64,000 bases of DNA from contig NZ_JSEP01000007.1 of the NCBI RefSeq assembly GCF_001624695.1, positions 223,330-287,329 on the forward strand, given 5' to 3'. The DNA comes from Labrenzia sp. OB1 (GTDB taxonomy: Bacteria > Pseudomonadota > Alphaproteobacteria > Rhizobiales > Stappiaceae). This document shows, one piece after another, positions 27,150-35,827 of the stretch (positions are counted from its first letter, which is position 1; each line of letters begins with the position of its first letter). A program made the position numbers and the translations under genes. The notes below the pieces were generated by a model, which ran no database searches, had not been told where the DNA came from, and saw only the letters and a list, made by a program, of their open reading frames with translations.

Positions 27150-27191
27150 CCGCATCCGCGGTTCCTGTCTCTCCAAAATCTAGGACACGAC

Positions 27192-27962
27192 ATGACTGGA
27201 ACCGTAGCAGTTGTGACCGGCGCTGCCGGTGACATTGGCCTGGCCATAGCCCAGCGCCTGTCTGACAACCATGACAAAATCATACTGGCCGACATCGACG
27301 CAGAGGCCGTCGCCAAACTGTGTGACGGCCGAAATGAACGCTTCGTACCCGCAACGTGCGATGTGACAAATGAAGCGGATTGCGCCGAGCTGGCCACTTT
27401 TGCCGCATGTCACGGATCTGTAAACGCATTGATCAACAATGCCGGAGCCGCACGCGCCGCCAGCCTCGGTGAGACGACCGCGGAGATAAACCGGCAGGAC
27501 ATCGCTCTCAATCTTGAAGCCGCTTTTCTCACCTTCAAGGCCTTTGAGACCGCGCTGAAGAAAAGCCGGGGCAGCATCGTCAACATCGCCTCGGTCAATG
27601 GCCTAGCCGTTTTCGGCCACCCGGCTTACAGCGCCGCCAAGGCGGGACTGATCCACCTGACAAAACTGATCGCAGTCGAGTATGGCAAATACGGCATCCG
27701 CTGCAACGCCATTGCACCGGGAACAGTCAAGACCCAGGCCTGGGAAGCGCGAGCGGCGGCCAATCCGAATGTATTCGAAGATGCCAAGCGCTGGTACCCG
27801 CTGCAGCGCGTTGTGGATCCGACTGATGTTGCAAATGCCGTCGCATTTCTGTCCGGCAATGAAGCCTCGGCCATTACGGGAGTGTGCCTGGCGGTCGACT
27901 GCGGCCTCCTGGCCGGGCAGGCCGAACTCGCGCGCACATTCAGCCAGTCTGACAACTACTAG
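27192..27962 (+). CDS. SDR family oxidoreductase
   Basis: A 256-residue classical SDR: TGAAGDIGLAIA near residue 9, NNAG near residue 80, the catalytic triad in IASVNGLAVFGHPAYSAAKAG, and PGTVKTQAW after it. AGGA precedes the ATG. It would act as a sugar or polyol dehydrogenase in the same pathway as the Gfo/Idh protein. Its stop codon TAG straddles the left end of the MITE-like element, so the insertion may have supplied or replaced the original end. Confidence 0.88.
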   Translation: MTGTVAVVTGAAGDIGLAIAQRLSDNHDKIILADIDAEAVAKLCDGRNERFVPATCDVTNEADCAELATFAACHGSVNALINNAGAARAASLGETTAEINRQDIALNLEAAFLTFKAFETALKKSRGSIVNIASVNGLAVFGHPAYSAAKAGLIHLTKLIAVEYGKYGIRCNAIAPGTVKTQAWEARAAANPNVFEDAKRWYPLQRVVDPTDVANAVAFLSGNEASAITGVCLAVDCGLLAGQAELARTFSQSDNY

Positions 27963-28109
27963 GGCGTGAACTCAAAAATGAGGACGAAATGGCATGGGAA
28001 ATGGCTTCAGCCAGTCTCGTCAGCGTGCTTGACCGGGCACGAAGCCCGCTCATCGCACGCTTCCTAAAGAGAGTTCGCCATCTCGTCTTCATTTATGAGT
28101 TCACGCCCT
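27961..28109. mobile_element. MITE-like element with 33-bp terminal inverted repeats
   Basis: A 149-bp non-coding segment whose ends are 33-bp inverted repeats, 27961-27993 and 28077-28109, matching at 30 of 33 positions. Its outer tips begin AGGGCGTGAACTCA. No transposase is inside. No clear target-site duplication was seen. It looks like a non-autonomous derivative of an IS element, probably of the IS5 or IS630 type. Confidence 0.72.
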
Positions 28110-28139
28110 GAATCAAACGACGACCAGAGGACATACGCC

Positions 28140-30059
28140 ATGGTTACCCCCCCTTTCGTGCTCGAAAACAGCTGGCATCCGATTGAAGGTGATCCTGCCG
28201 GCGGCTTTACCTTTGTTCTGCACAATATGTCCGGAGCCGAGATCAGTGACTTCCGTGTGATCTACACGAGCATGACCCGGGTCACCGACAAAGCTATTTT
28301 TCACAACGCGGTCTTTCATCGGCGCAATGCAAATTTTCATGAATTTGGTCCACCGGAAGGCTTTAAGCTGGGCTCCGGCGCTTCCTGGGCCTTCAAGGTA
28401 AACGGCTTGCACCGGTCTGCCAAACACCGCAGCGATGGCGCGAAATCCGCCTATGTGACCCTGTCCGATGGGACTCACAAACCCTGCGCGATTGGCGACC
28501 TGATGCTGGAAGGTCGGCATAGCGAGCCAGCTCCCAAGCTGCTGCCGGATGGCAAGATGAGCGAGCCTTTCTTCCTGCAACCCTGGCCGAAAGGCGCGAG
28601 CCTGGGAAAAGGAGGCGACTATCCCGTCGCCCTTTTCCTCACGTCAGCCACAAATGACGAGAAGTCATCCGTCCAGAAGGTGCAGTCACTCTATCAACGC
28701 CTGTTCGAAGCAGCGCATGTTCCATTTGCCCTCAGCCCTGTTCATGAGGGTCGAGAATTGGTGTTGCAGCAAACAAACACCCTTGCGAGCGAAGAATACA
28801 GGCTGACCTTTTCTGAAACGCAAGTGCTCCTTGCCTACACTGCGGAGAGCGGCCTTCAATACGGGTTGACGACACTTGCCCAGCTGCTGCACGGGGCAAG
28901 ACAAGACCCGGAAACGTTTTCCTTCCCGTTATCCGGCACGATTGACGACGCTCCGCGATATGACTGGCGCGGCTGCCATCTGGATGTCTCCCGTCAATTC
29001 TATCCAACCACCGACGTCATCCGACTGATCGACATCCTCGCCTGGTTCAAGATGAACATTTTCCATTGGCATCTGACCGATGACGAAGCCTGGCGCCTGG
29101 AGATCAAGGCCTATCCGGAACTGACCACACTCGGCGCGACCCGCGGTCCTGACGAGCTTCTGTTGCCGCAGCTGGGCAACGGCGCCGAAAGGGTCAGCGG
29201 CTTCTATTCCCAGGACGAAGTGAAAGCTGTTGTCGCCCACGCAGCGCACCTTGGTCTCGAGGTTGTTCCCGAGGTCGATATTCCAGGCCATTGCACGGCA
29301 GTGCTCGCCGTCTTCAGCGACCTGTCTGACGGACAGGAAGCGCCGGACAGCTACCATTCGGTCCAGGGCTTCCCCAACAACGCCCTCAACCCGGCCATTG
29401 GGGCAACCTACGAGTTCGTCGCCACGATTTTCGACGAAATGGTGTCTCTCTTCCCGTCCCGTTATGTCCACATCGGCGGCGATGAGGTCGCGGACGGCTC
29501 CTGGCTAGCCTCCCCCAAAGCCAAGAAGCTCATGGAACAAGAAGGGCTTGAAGGCACCTTTGGTCTGCAGTCCTATTTCATGAAGCGGATTCAGCAGATG
29601 CTTCTGGAACGCGGCAAGTGCCTGGCCGGCTGGGATGAAGTATCACATGGGGGAGGTGTCAGCGCCGAAGGCACTCTGCTGATGGCATGGCGGAACCCGC
29701 AGGTCGGCATAGACCTTGCCGGCAAAGGCTATGACGTCGTTATGACACCAGGGCAAGCCTATTACCTGGATATGGTGCAGGACGATGCCTGGCAGGAACC
29801 CGGTGCGAGCTGGGCCGGCACCGTTCCGCCTGAACACTCCTATCATTACGAGGCCGAAGGTGATTTCCCGGACGACTTGCGTCCGCGCATGAAGGGTGTT
29901 CAGGCCTGTATCTGGTCTGAGAATTTCCTTTCACGCGATTATTTCAACCACCTCGTGTTCCCCCGGCTTTGCGCGGTTGCCGAGGCTGCCTGGACTCCGA
30001 GAAATGCCAAGGACTGGCTGCGTTTCGCCGCCATCGCGCCCTATGCACCCAAACTGTGA
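28140..30059 (+). CDS. Beta-N-acetylhexosaminidase, GH20
   Basis: A 639-residue GH20 glycosidase. The N-terminal domain (about 1-240) is a beta-sandwich of the carbohydrate-associated type. The catalytic barrel starts DDAPRYDWRGCHLDVSRQFYP and holds KMNIFHWHLTDDEAWRLEI, PEVDIPGHCTAVL, and the catalytic Asp-Glu pair in HIGGDEVADGSW (D448-E449). It removes terminal GlcNAc or GalNAc from oligosaccharides. No signal peptide is visible, so it should be cytoplasmic, acting on imported chito-oligosaccharides or muropeptide fragments. The start at 28140 has AGAGGA eight bases upstream; the ATG at 28095 lies within the MITE arm. Confidence 0.93.
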   Translation: MVTPPFVLENSWHPIEGDPAGGFTFVLHNMSGAEISDFRVIYTSMTRVTDKAIFHNAVFHRRNANFHEFGPPEGFKLGSGASWAFKVNGLHRSAKHRSDGAKSAYVTLSDGTHKPCAIGDLMLEGRHSEPAPKLLPDGKMSEPFFLQPWPKGASLGKGGDYPVALFLTSATNDEKSSVQKVQSLYQRLFEAAHVPFALSPVHEGRELVLQQTNTLASEEYRLTFSETQVLLAYTAESGLQYGLTTLAQLLHGARQDPETFSFPLSGTIDDAPRYDWRGCHLDVSRQFYPTTDVIRLIDILAWFKMNIFHWHLTDDEAWRLEIKAYPELTTLGATRGPDELLLPQLGNGAERVSGFYSQDEVKAVVAHAAHLGLEVVPEVDIPGHCTAVLAVFSDLSDGQEAPDSYHSVQGFPNNALNPAIGATYEFVATIFDEMVSLFPSRYVHIGGDEVADGSWLASPKAKKLMEQEGLEGTFGLQSYFMKRIQQMLLERGKCLAGWDEVSHGGGVSAEGTLLMAWRNPQVGIDLAGKGYDVVMTPGQAYYLDMVQDDAWQEPGASWAGTVPPEHSYHYEAEGDFPDDLRPRMKGVQACIWSENFLSRDYFNHLVFPRLCAVAEAAWTPRNAKDWLRFAAIAPYAPKL

Positions 30060-30071
30060 AGGACTGGACTC

Positions 30072-31514
30072 ATGCGCATTGCCGTTGGCGGAATTCATAC
30101 CGAGTGCAGCACGTACTCTCCGGTCCTGATGCAGCCTGAGGACTTCTTCGTGCTGCGGGGAAACGATCTCACAACATCCGGGTATTTCTCGTTTCTACCC
30201 CGGACCGGTGTCAAGCTTTGCCCCCTCCTCCACGCCCGTGCTGTACCGGGCGGACCTCTGGCACAGGCAACCTACGAGAGTTTCAAGGCGGAATTCATCG
30301 ACCGGCTGAAGGCAACCTTGCCGGTCGACGGGGTCTACCTCGCCATGCACGGTGCCATGAATGTCGAGGGGATGGACGATGCAGAAGGTGATTGGATTGC
30401 CGCTGTTCGTGATGTCGTTGGCCCGGACCTTCCCATAGCCGCAAGCTATGATCTCCACGGCAATGTCAGCCAGAAGATCGTCGACCAACTCGATATTTTC
30501 GCCGGGTATCGCACCGCGCCGCATATTGACGTTCGCGAAACCATGGTGCGGGCCTATTCCATGCTGGTGGATTGCCTGACCAGCGGAGAGCGGCCTGGCG
30601 TTGCCTGGGTTCCCGTTCCTGTTTTGCTCCCGGGAGAGAAAACCTCGACAGAAGATCCGCCGGCTGCCGGCCTTTATGAAGCCCTCCCCGGCTACGACAA
30701 CGCGGACGGCATCCTGGATGCCAATTTGATGGTTGGCTATGTTTGGGCTGACGAGCCCCGTGCCACAGCCTGCGCAGTTGTCACCGGAACGGACAAGATG
30801 GCTGCTGCGCAAGCAGCCGAAGCAATCGCGAAGTCCTATTGGGAAGCCCGTGCCGACTTCAGATTTGGTCCTGTGGCCGGATCGCTCGCAGAGATGATGG
30901 CCTTGGTGGAAAGCTCTCAGACCCAGCCGGTGATACTTGCCGATTCCGGCGACAACCCGACCGGCGGCGGCGTCGGAGACCGGGCAGATGTTCTGGGCGA
31001 ACTGCTGCGGCGCGGCTTTGAGGGCGCTCTTCTGGCGGGCATTACCGACGCACCGAGCGTCCAGAAGTGCTTCAAGGCAGAAATCGGAGCAACGTTAAGA
31101 CTTGTAATCGGTGGGGCCCTCGATCCATCAAGCCGGCCGGTCGAGGTGACCGCCCGGTTACTCACACTGGACGACCAGCCGGGCAGCTTGCAGGACGAGC
31201 GTCAGGCGGTTCTGGAGATCGGCGGCAATACGGTTGTTCTGGCCGCACGCCGCCGCCCCTATCACAATATCGCCGACTTCACGCGCCTCGGCCTTGATCC
31301 CCACTCGGCACGCCTCGTCGTGGTCAAATCAGGCTATCTCTCACCCGAGCTTGCGCCTATCGCCACACCCAATCTCATGGCGCTCACAGATGGTGTGGTC
31401 AACCAGGACATAGAGCGCTTGCCCAACCGGCGCAGGCAAGGCCCCAGCTATCCTTTTGACAAGGGCTTTGCCTTCACGCCCACGGCCCGCTTTTCAGCCC
31501 GCTGGAAAGACTGA
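30072..31514 (+). CDS. M81 family metallopeptidase (MlrC-like), second copy
   Basis: A 480-residue M81 protein beginning MRIAVGGIHTECSTYSP. It has LPVDGVYLAMHGAMNVEGMDDAEGDWI and SYDLHGNVSQKIVDQLDIFAGYRTAPH, the metal-site region, and VILADSGDNPTGGGVGDRADVL at the C-terminal domain. It is clearly a diverged relative of the product of 23770-25227, not a recent duplicate. It follows the GH20 gene by 12 bases and is presumably co-transcribed, which links M81 activity to amino-sugar breakdown. Confidence 0.9.
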   Translation: MRIAVGGIHTECSTYSPVLMQPEDFFVLRGNDLTTSGYFSFLPRTGVKLCPLLHARAVPGGPLAQATYESFKAEFIDRLKATLPVDGVYLAMHGAMNVEGMDDAEGDWIAAVRDVVGPDLPIAASYDLHGNVSQKIVDQLDIFAGYRTAPHIDVRETMVRAYSMLVDCLTSGERPGVAWVPVPVLLPGEKTSTEDPPAAGLYEALPGYDNADGILDANLMVGYVWADEPRATACAVVTGTDKMAAAQAAEAIAKSYWEARADFRFGPVAGSLAEMMALVESSQTQPVILADSGDNPTGGGVGDRADVLGELLRRGFEGALLAGITDAPSVQKCFKAEIGATLRLVIGGALDPSSRPVEVTARLLTLDDQPGSLQDERQAVLEIGGNTVVLAARRRPYHNIADFTRLGLDPHSARLVVVKSGYLSPELAPIATPNLMALTDGVVNQDIERLPNRRRQGPSYPFDKGFAFTPTARFSARWKD

Positions 31515-31563
31515 GCCCCCCAGGCCGCTGGTGACATCGGCGACAAATGTGTTGGTTTTATCC

Positions 31564-32772
31564 ATGTTCTCAATGTACGCGGCGGCCTTTCGTCATATCC
31601 CTATCCGGGTCAACGCAACTGCCATCTTTTTCTTCGGCTCCGCCGGAGCCGCAACGGCCCCATTCCAGTCCGTCATCGCCATTCAGGAATTCGGACTGAC
31701 CGACGCGGCCTACTCGGCCGTGATCTTGTTCGCCGCCATCCTCAACGTAGTGGCAAGCGTGGCGATCGGAATCTATTCCGATCGTCTGGGCGACTATCGC
31801 CTTGCCCTTCTTGTGGTCAGCTGTTTCGGCATTGCCGGGTCGGGTCTGATATACTTTGGTGCGAACACGTTGAGCTTTCTCATCGGCCTGCTGGCCTTGT
31901 TCCCGGTCTTCGGTGCTCTGAACTCCCTGATCTTCGCGAATGTGCGCGCCTATTCAGTGACCTTGCCCAACAATGAACAGCCGGGCATCAATGCCGCCGT
32001 TCGCGCCATGATTTCCTTGTCCTGGGTTCTGGTTCCGGGCCTCGTCGGCATGGTACTGGCGAATTCCGGCAGCATGCTTCCAGCCTATCTCTTCGCAATG
32101 GCCGCCAGTATTGTCTGCTATTGCCTGTTTCAGTTTGCCTTGCCCTCGGCGCCGGTGGTCTCCGACCAGATGAAACCAAAGGTGCCGTTCCTGGCATCAT
32201 TAGGCCGGATCGCCCGCCCAAGTGTCGTGATCCGTCTACTCGCTATTTCACTCATCACCTCCATGCTGCATGTGAATGCTGCCGTCCTGCCGCTTGTGAC
32301 AACAGACATCGCTGGCGGCAGCCTGACCGATGTCGGTGTGATCATCGGCATCGTCGCGGCGCTGGAAATCGTCTTCATTTTATTCTGGGGCCGCATGGAA
32401 CCGAAATATGGGTCAGTTCAGACAATCGGAGCAGGTTCAGTTCTATATGCTGCCTATCTGGTTCTGCTGGGGCAGTCTTCCTCCCCCATGCACATCTATG
32501 CGCTCTGCTTTATCAGCGGTTTGGGTGCCGCAGCGATCATCAGCCTGCCGATCACCTACCTGCAGGAACTCATCCCTGATCTCGCAGGCCTTGGCAGCTC
32601 GCTGATTTCGGTCAACCTGTTCGTCAGTGCCGGTTTCAGCGCAATGTTCTTCGCGCTTGGCACCTATGTGTCGGATTATGCGGGAACGTCCATTTTGGGT
32701 GGGCTGGCAGGCCTCGTGGGTGTTGCTCTCGTTTATGGTCTTGACGGTCGGCGTGCCGCCGCAAAAAATTAG
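31564..32772 (+). CDS. MFS transporter (sugar efflux / SetA-like)
   Basis: A membrane protein of about 402 residues with 12 predicted helices. Characteristic segments are GSAGAATAPFQSVIAIQEFGLTDAAYSAVILF, the helix 2-3 loop GIYSDRLGDYR, and the central NNEQPGINAAVRAMISLSWVLVPG. This resembles the SetA-type sugar-efflux branch of the MFS. Start is uncertain: ATG 31564 is used, but GTG 31531 has a better upstream CAGG. It sits between the M81 and cutC genes. Confidence 0.8.
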   Translation: MFSMYAAAFRHIPIRVNATAIFFFGSAGAATAPFQSVIAIQEFGLTDAAYSAVILFAAILNVVASVAIGIYSDRLGDYRLALLVVSCFGIAGSGLIYFGANTLSFLIGLLALFPVFGALNSLIFANVRAYSVTLPNNEQPGINAAVRAMISLSWVLVPGLVGMVLANSGSMLPAYLFAMAASIVCYCLFQFALPSAPVVSDQMKPKVPFLASLGRIARPSVVIRLLAISLITSMLHVNAAVLPLVTTDIAGGSLTDVGVIIGIVAALEIVFILFWGRMEPKYGSVQTIGAGSVLYAAYLVLLGQSSSPMHIYALCFISGLGAAAIISLPITYLQELIPDLAGLGSSLISVNLFVSAGFSAMFFALGTYVSDYAGTSILGGLAGLVGVALVYGLDGRRAAAKN

Positions 32773-32780
32773 GGATCGAC

Positions 32781-33563
32781 ATGTCACACGATAGCCAGAC
32801 CTTCCACCCAACTGTAAGCCGGCCGCCAAACCCCGTTATTCTCGAAGTATGCGTTGATACGGTAGATGGCTTGATCGCGGCCGTGGAGGGAGGCGCGGAC
32901 CGGATAGAACTCTGCTCGGCACTCTCTATCGGCGGGCTGACGCCTTCCATTGGTTTCATGCAGAAAGCCGCATCCCTGGACGTTCCGGTGTATCCTCTGA
33001 TCCGCCCAAGACTCGGCGGGTTCAACTATTCCGTGGCAGAAGTGGACACGATCAAACGTGACATAGACAAAGCCAACGACTGCGGCCTTCCCGGGATAGT
33101 GATTGGAGCCAGCACCAGGGACGGGCAACTGGACGCAACAGTTCTCGCGGACCTCATCAGCCATGCTCGCCCAATGGATGTAACACTGCACCGGGCCTTC
33201 GATCTGGTTCCCGACCAACAGGATGCGCTCGAGACGGCGATTGAACTGGGCTTCTCCCGGATCTTGACCTCGGGCGGCGAGAAAACAGCGATGGAGGGCC
33301 TGGAAGCAATTTCAGCGCTTGTTCATGCCGCGAAAAACCGGATCGCCATCATGCCTGGCAGCGGAATTCAGCCCTCCAATGTCGCACGGTTCCTGAAGAC
33401 GTTGCCGATTGCTGAAATCCACGCCTCCTGCGCATCTCTCCAGAAGACAGAAGCCGGAAGGCTGCTGGAGCTTGGCTTTCTCTCCGGTCCGCCAAAGCAG
33501 ACAGATGCAGATGTCGTTCGGGAGATGAAAGCAGAAATCTCGAAGATCTCGCGGGCCACATGA
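32781..33563 (+). CDS. cutC: CutC family TIM-barrel protein
   Basis: A 260-residue CutC protein: ILEVCVDTVDGLIAAVEGGADRIELCSALSIGGLTPS at the start, VYPLIRPRLGGFNYS, DVTLHRAFDLVPD and FSRILTSGGEKTAMEG. The name comes from copper tolerance in E. coli, but the role is doubtful, and related genes often sit in sugar-catabolism clusters. Here it ends the GH20-M81-MFS operon, so an amino-sugar or metabolite role is more likely than copper handling. Confidence 0.9.
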   Translation: MSHDSQTFHPTVSRPPNPVILEVCVDTVDGLIAAVEGGADRIELCSALSIGGLTPSIGFMQKAASLDVPVYPLIRPRLGGFNYSVAEVDTIKRDIDKANDCGLPGIVIGASTRDGQLDATVLADLISHARPMDVTLHRAFDLVPDQQDALETAIELGFSRILTSGGEKTAMEGLEAISALVHAAKNRIAIMPGSGIQPSNVARFLKTLPIAEIHASCASLQKTEAGRLLELGFLSGPPKQTDADVVREMKAEISKISRAT

Positions 33564-33573
33564 CACTCCCCCC

Positions 33574-33636
33574 ACCTCGCCCCTGTCTGTCGCTTTCAGC
33601 TTCATGAAGGCTGCAGGCGACAGACAGGGGCGAGGT
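33574..33636. terminator. Long perfect stem-loop between convergent genes
   Basis: A 20-bp perfect stem (33574-33593 with 33617-33636) flanks a 23-base loop that contains CTTCATGAAG, itself a palindrome. It lies between the ends of cutC and the DUF2161 gene. It is followed by two more copies of GGGGCGAGGTT-like sequence up to about 33660. Confidence 0.7.
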
Positions 33637-33670
33637 TTGGGGGGGGCGAGGTTGGGGGCGAGAGAAGACG

Positions 33671-34327
33671 TCAGGCAGTCACCGACGCACGGCCCTTGGC
33701 GGTCAGGGCATAGATGCCGCGCTCGACGCGTTCGAACCAGCCGTAGTGATCGTCGGCCATCATGCGGGTGGCGCGGGTGACGCCAGTGGCCTTGGCGACA
33801 TCGGAACCGCGGCTGGGGCCGTTGGTGTGAAGATGTTCGGCGCAACGGATAGCGTCCTGGCGGTAGGCGGTGACCAGGGTCACCCGTGTCGAGCCGCCGG
33901 TGTTGGGATCGCCGACACGGCGGGAAAATTCACGCAGCAAGCGGCTCTTGCGGGTTTTGGACTTGCGCGGTGCATAGGGCGCCGGGTCGAGGGGAACCTC
34001 GACAAGCCCGTCGGCAAGGCGGACCACGATCACGCCGAGGCCCAGCCGCCGGGCGAGCTTGAGGTTGTTCTTCAGGGACGCCTGAAACCGCTTGCCCGGC
34101 CCCCGCGCGACCGCGACATAGACTGCATCGGTGATCGCCTGACGATCGACCGCCTGATGGAACAGGCTCAGGGTGAAGCCGGTCTTCAATTCGACGATCA
34201 CCGGGTCTTCGCCCTCGCGGCAGGCGACAATATCGGCAGCGCCGACCTCAGCTTTCACCTCGTAGCCCTGCCCCTCGAGGAGGGTCTTGACCGGCAGGTA
34301 GAGTTCAGTTTCCAGAATGCGTGCCAT
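33671..34327 (-). CDS. DUF2161 family protein, putative PD-(D/E)XK nuclease-like
   Basis: A 218-residue protein. The N-terminus has ETELYLPVKTLLEGQGYEVKAEVGAADIVAC and PVIVELKTGFTLSLFHQAVDRQAI, a pattern (E...AADIVA...ELK) that fits the PD-(D/E)XK nuclease fold assigned to DUF2161. The C-terminal part has a basic segment (APRKSKTRKSRLLREF) and a winged-helix-like end with HTNGPSRGSDVAKATGVTRATRMM. Its function is not established. It is a single-gene unit beside IS debris. Confidence 0.82.
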   Translation of the reverse strand: MARILETELYLPVKTLLEGQGYEVKAEVGAADIVACREGEDPVIVELKTGFTLSLFHQAVDRQAITDAVYVAVARGPGKRFQASLKNNLKLARRLGLGVIVVRLADGLVEVPLDPAPYAPRKSKTRKSRLLREFSRRVGDPNTGGSTRVTLVTAYRQDAIRCAEHLHTNGPSRGSDVAKATGVTRATRMMADDHYGWFERVERGIYALTAKGRASVTA

Positions 34328-34371
34328 GCAGGCATTTTAAGCTGCGGGCATGGGCCGGACAATCGATGAAC

Positions 34372-34951
34372 GGGCGTGTCGCAGAGTTTTTCACGTTAAT
34401 CACGCGTTGAGATTTGACGGTCGAAAGAGCGCTCCTGAAATTGGAGTTCCGCATCATGTTTCTCTCTGCCATCGTTGAAAACTGAAGCGCCAATCGAAGG
34501 ATGACTTCAAAGGCAGACAGTTCGAGGCATGGCTGATCCTTCAGGCTGTGTCCTGGTACTTGCGGTATCCACTGAGCTATCGGGACCTGGAGGAAATGTT
34601 CCTGGAACGCGGTTTTCAAGTCGATCACAGCACTATCAACCGGTGGGTTCTGACCTACGCTTCCCTGAGGGAGAAACGGTTGCGGCGTTTCCGCAAACCG
34701 CATTGTGGCACGGTCCGCATCGATGGCCGGAGGCCGGCGGGTTCCGCTCATTCAACGCAGCCAGAAAGACCATCGCCGGCTTTGAAGCCATGCTGTGGCT
34801 CAGGAGGGGCTTCGACTTTACCGGTCCATGGAGTGTCGGCGAACAAAACGATCTGCTGGCGGTGCTCTTCGGAATTGAAAAAGTCAACAAAGCCTGAAAG
34901 GCGCTCCCAGAACGGGAGAGATCTGTCCGACTGCGAAACTTGCGACAAGCC
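34372..34951 (+). mobile_element. IS6-family deletion derivative, copy 1
   Basis: A 580-bp element bounded by imperfect inverted ends (GGGCGTGTCGCAGAGTTT and, inverted, GGCTTGTCGCAAGTTTCG). It has the 5' and 3' parts of an IS6-family transposase gene but lacks the middle with most of the DDE catalytic residues. A second copy of the same length and with the same deletion joint lies at 43486-44065 in the same orientation. No target duplication was recognised. Confidence 0.8.
34485..34897 (+). pseudogene. IS6-family transposase remnant
   Basis: The N-terminal part (FKGRQFEAWLILQAVSWYLRYPLSYRDLEEMF, then VDHSTINRWVLTYA) is the helix-turn-helix region of IS6 transposases. After the joint near 34738 the frame shifts and the C-terminal tail reads FRSFNAARKTIAGFEAMLWLRRGF and ends EKVNKA. 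The intervening catalytic core is missing, so it cannot be active. Confidence 0.85.
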
Positions 34952-35050
34952 AAGAAGAAGCGGTTCGAACGTGCGCGCCAAAACGACTCTCGGTTCTTTG
35001 TGAAGATTGACGGCAGGCCGGGGCTTGAACACCCGGCAGGTGGCTCATGA
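34941..35050 (+). other. Possible truncated coding tail next to IS6 copy 1
   Basis: Right of the element the frame reads AKKKRFERARQNDSRFFVKI, then DGRPGLEHPAGGS and a TGA. It has a protein-like composition but no start and no recognised family. It may be the end of a gene cut by the insertion. Confidence 0.3.
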
Positions 35051-35071
35051 ATTCGCGTCCCGGTGGATTGG

Positions 35072-35818
35072 TCAGAGTTTGTTGAACAGGAGACCGTAGT
35101 CGGGTCGAGGTTCCTTGATTTGTGCAAGTCGGAGCATATGCCAGGCCAGAGCCTGATTGCTGCTGATAATCGGCACACCGGTTTTCTGCTCAGTCTCCTT
35201 GAGAATGTCCAAGGTTCGCAGGTTTGTGCAGGAAACAACGATTGCATCGCAGGGGGCAGATGCAGCGACTCGTTCCGCCGCACGGATAATCGAAGCTTTG
35301 CTAATCCGTGCAACAGTTCGATCGTTGCCTTCTTCAAATGACCCAAATGCAACGATTTCAAATCCCGCATCCGTGAGCCGCTGGTGCATGCGTCTTGACA
35401 CCTCGGGAACATACGGAGTGATGACGCCGAGCCGTTTCGCTTCCAGGTGACGTGCGGCCGCAATCACTGCAGCCAGAGGGTCGGTTACCTTGACGCCGGG
35501 GAAAACGCCCTGGATCGCGCGCGCGACATTCTCAGACCCAATCACCGTTGAGGCCGATGTGCATCCATAACCTATCACGTCAAAATCCAGAGAAGGTGGC
35601 AAGAGCCGCACCGAGGAGGGGAGATTGTTTTCCATTCTGGCAAGTGTGTCCGAACGGATCTCCGGGACCATTGGAATGCGGCTGTGGTAGAGAGCGACAT
35701 CGTCAAGAGCCATCATCTTTGAAAACTCAGGTTCCAGCGTCTCGTCGGTCTCCAAGACGATCACACCCAACGTTGCGCGCGTTCCAATGCCGGCATCTGT
35801 CTCAAAGTCCAGTTTCAT
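35072..35818 (-). CDS. Asp/Glu racemase / maleate isomerase superfamily enzyme (EutA-like)
   Basis: A 248-residue protein of the cofactor-independent Asp/Glu racemase and arylmalonate decarboxylase superfamily. It has both catalytic cysteines: IGYGCTSAST (Cys86) and VVSCTNLRT (Cys197). The superfamily racemises amino acids, isomerises maleate or decarboxylates malonates. EutA of ectoine/hydroxyectoine clusters belongs to it. Third gene of the M20-M24-racemase operon, 9 bases after the M24 stop. The exact reaction is not visible. Confidence 0.86.
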   Translation of the reverse strand: MKLDFETDAGIGTRATLGVIVLETDETLEPEFSKMMALDDVALYHSRIPMVPEIRSDTLARMENNLPSSVRLLPPSLDFDVIGYGCTSASTVIGSENVARAIQGVFPGVKVTDPLAAVIAAARHLEAKRLGVITPYVPEVSRRMHQRLTDAGFEIVAFGSFEEGNDRTVARISKASIIRAAERVAASAPCDAIVVSCTNLRTLDILKETEQKTGVPIISSNQALAWHMLRLAQIKEPRPDYGLLFNKL

Positions 35819-35827
35819 TGTGCATCC

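Noticed and set aside
28095..28139. ATG at 28095 as start of the GH20 gene
   Set aside because: It lies inside the right arm of the MITE-like inverted repeat and has no ribosome site; ATG 28140 has AGAGGA upstream.
34955..34990. tRNA-like GGTTCGAAC stretch
   Set aside because: The flanking bases do not form a T-arm or acceptor stem, so no tRNA can be drawn.
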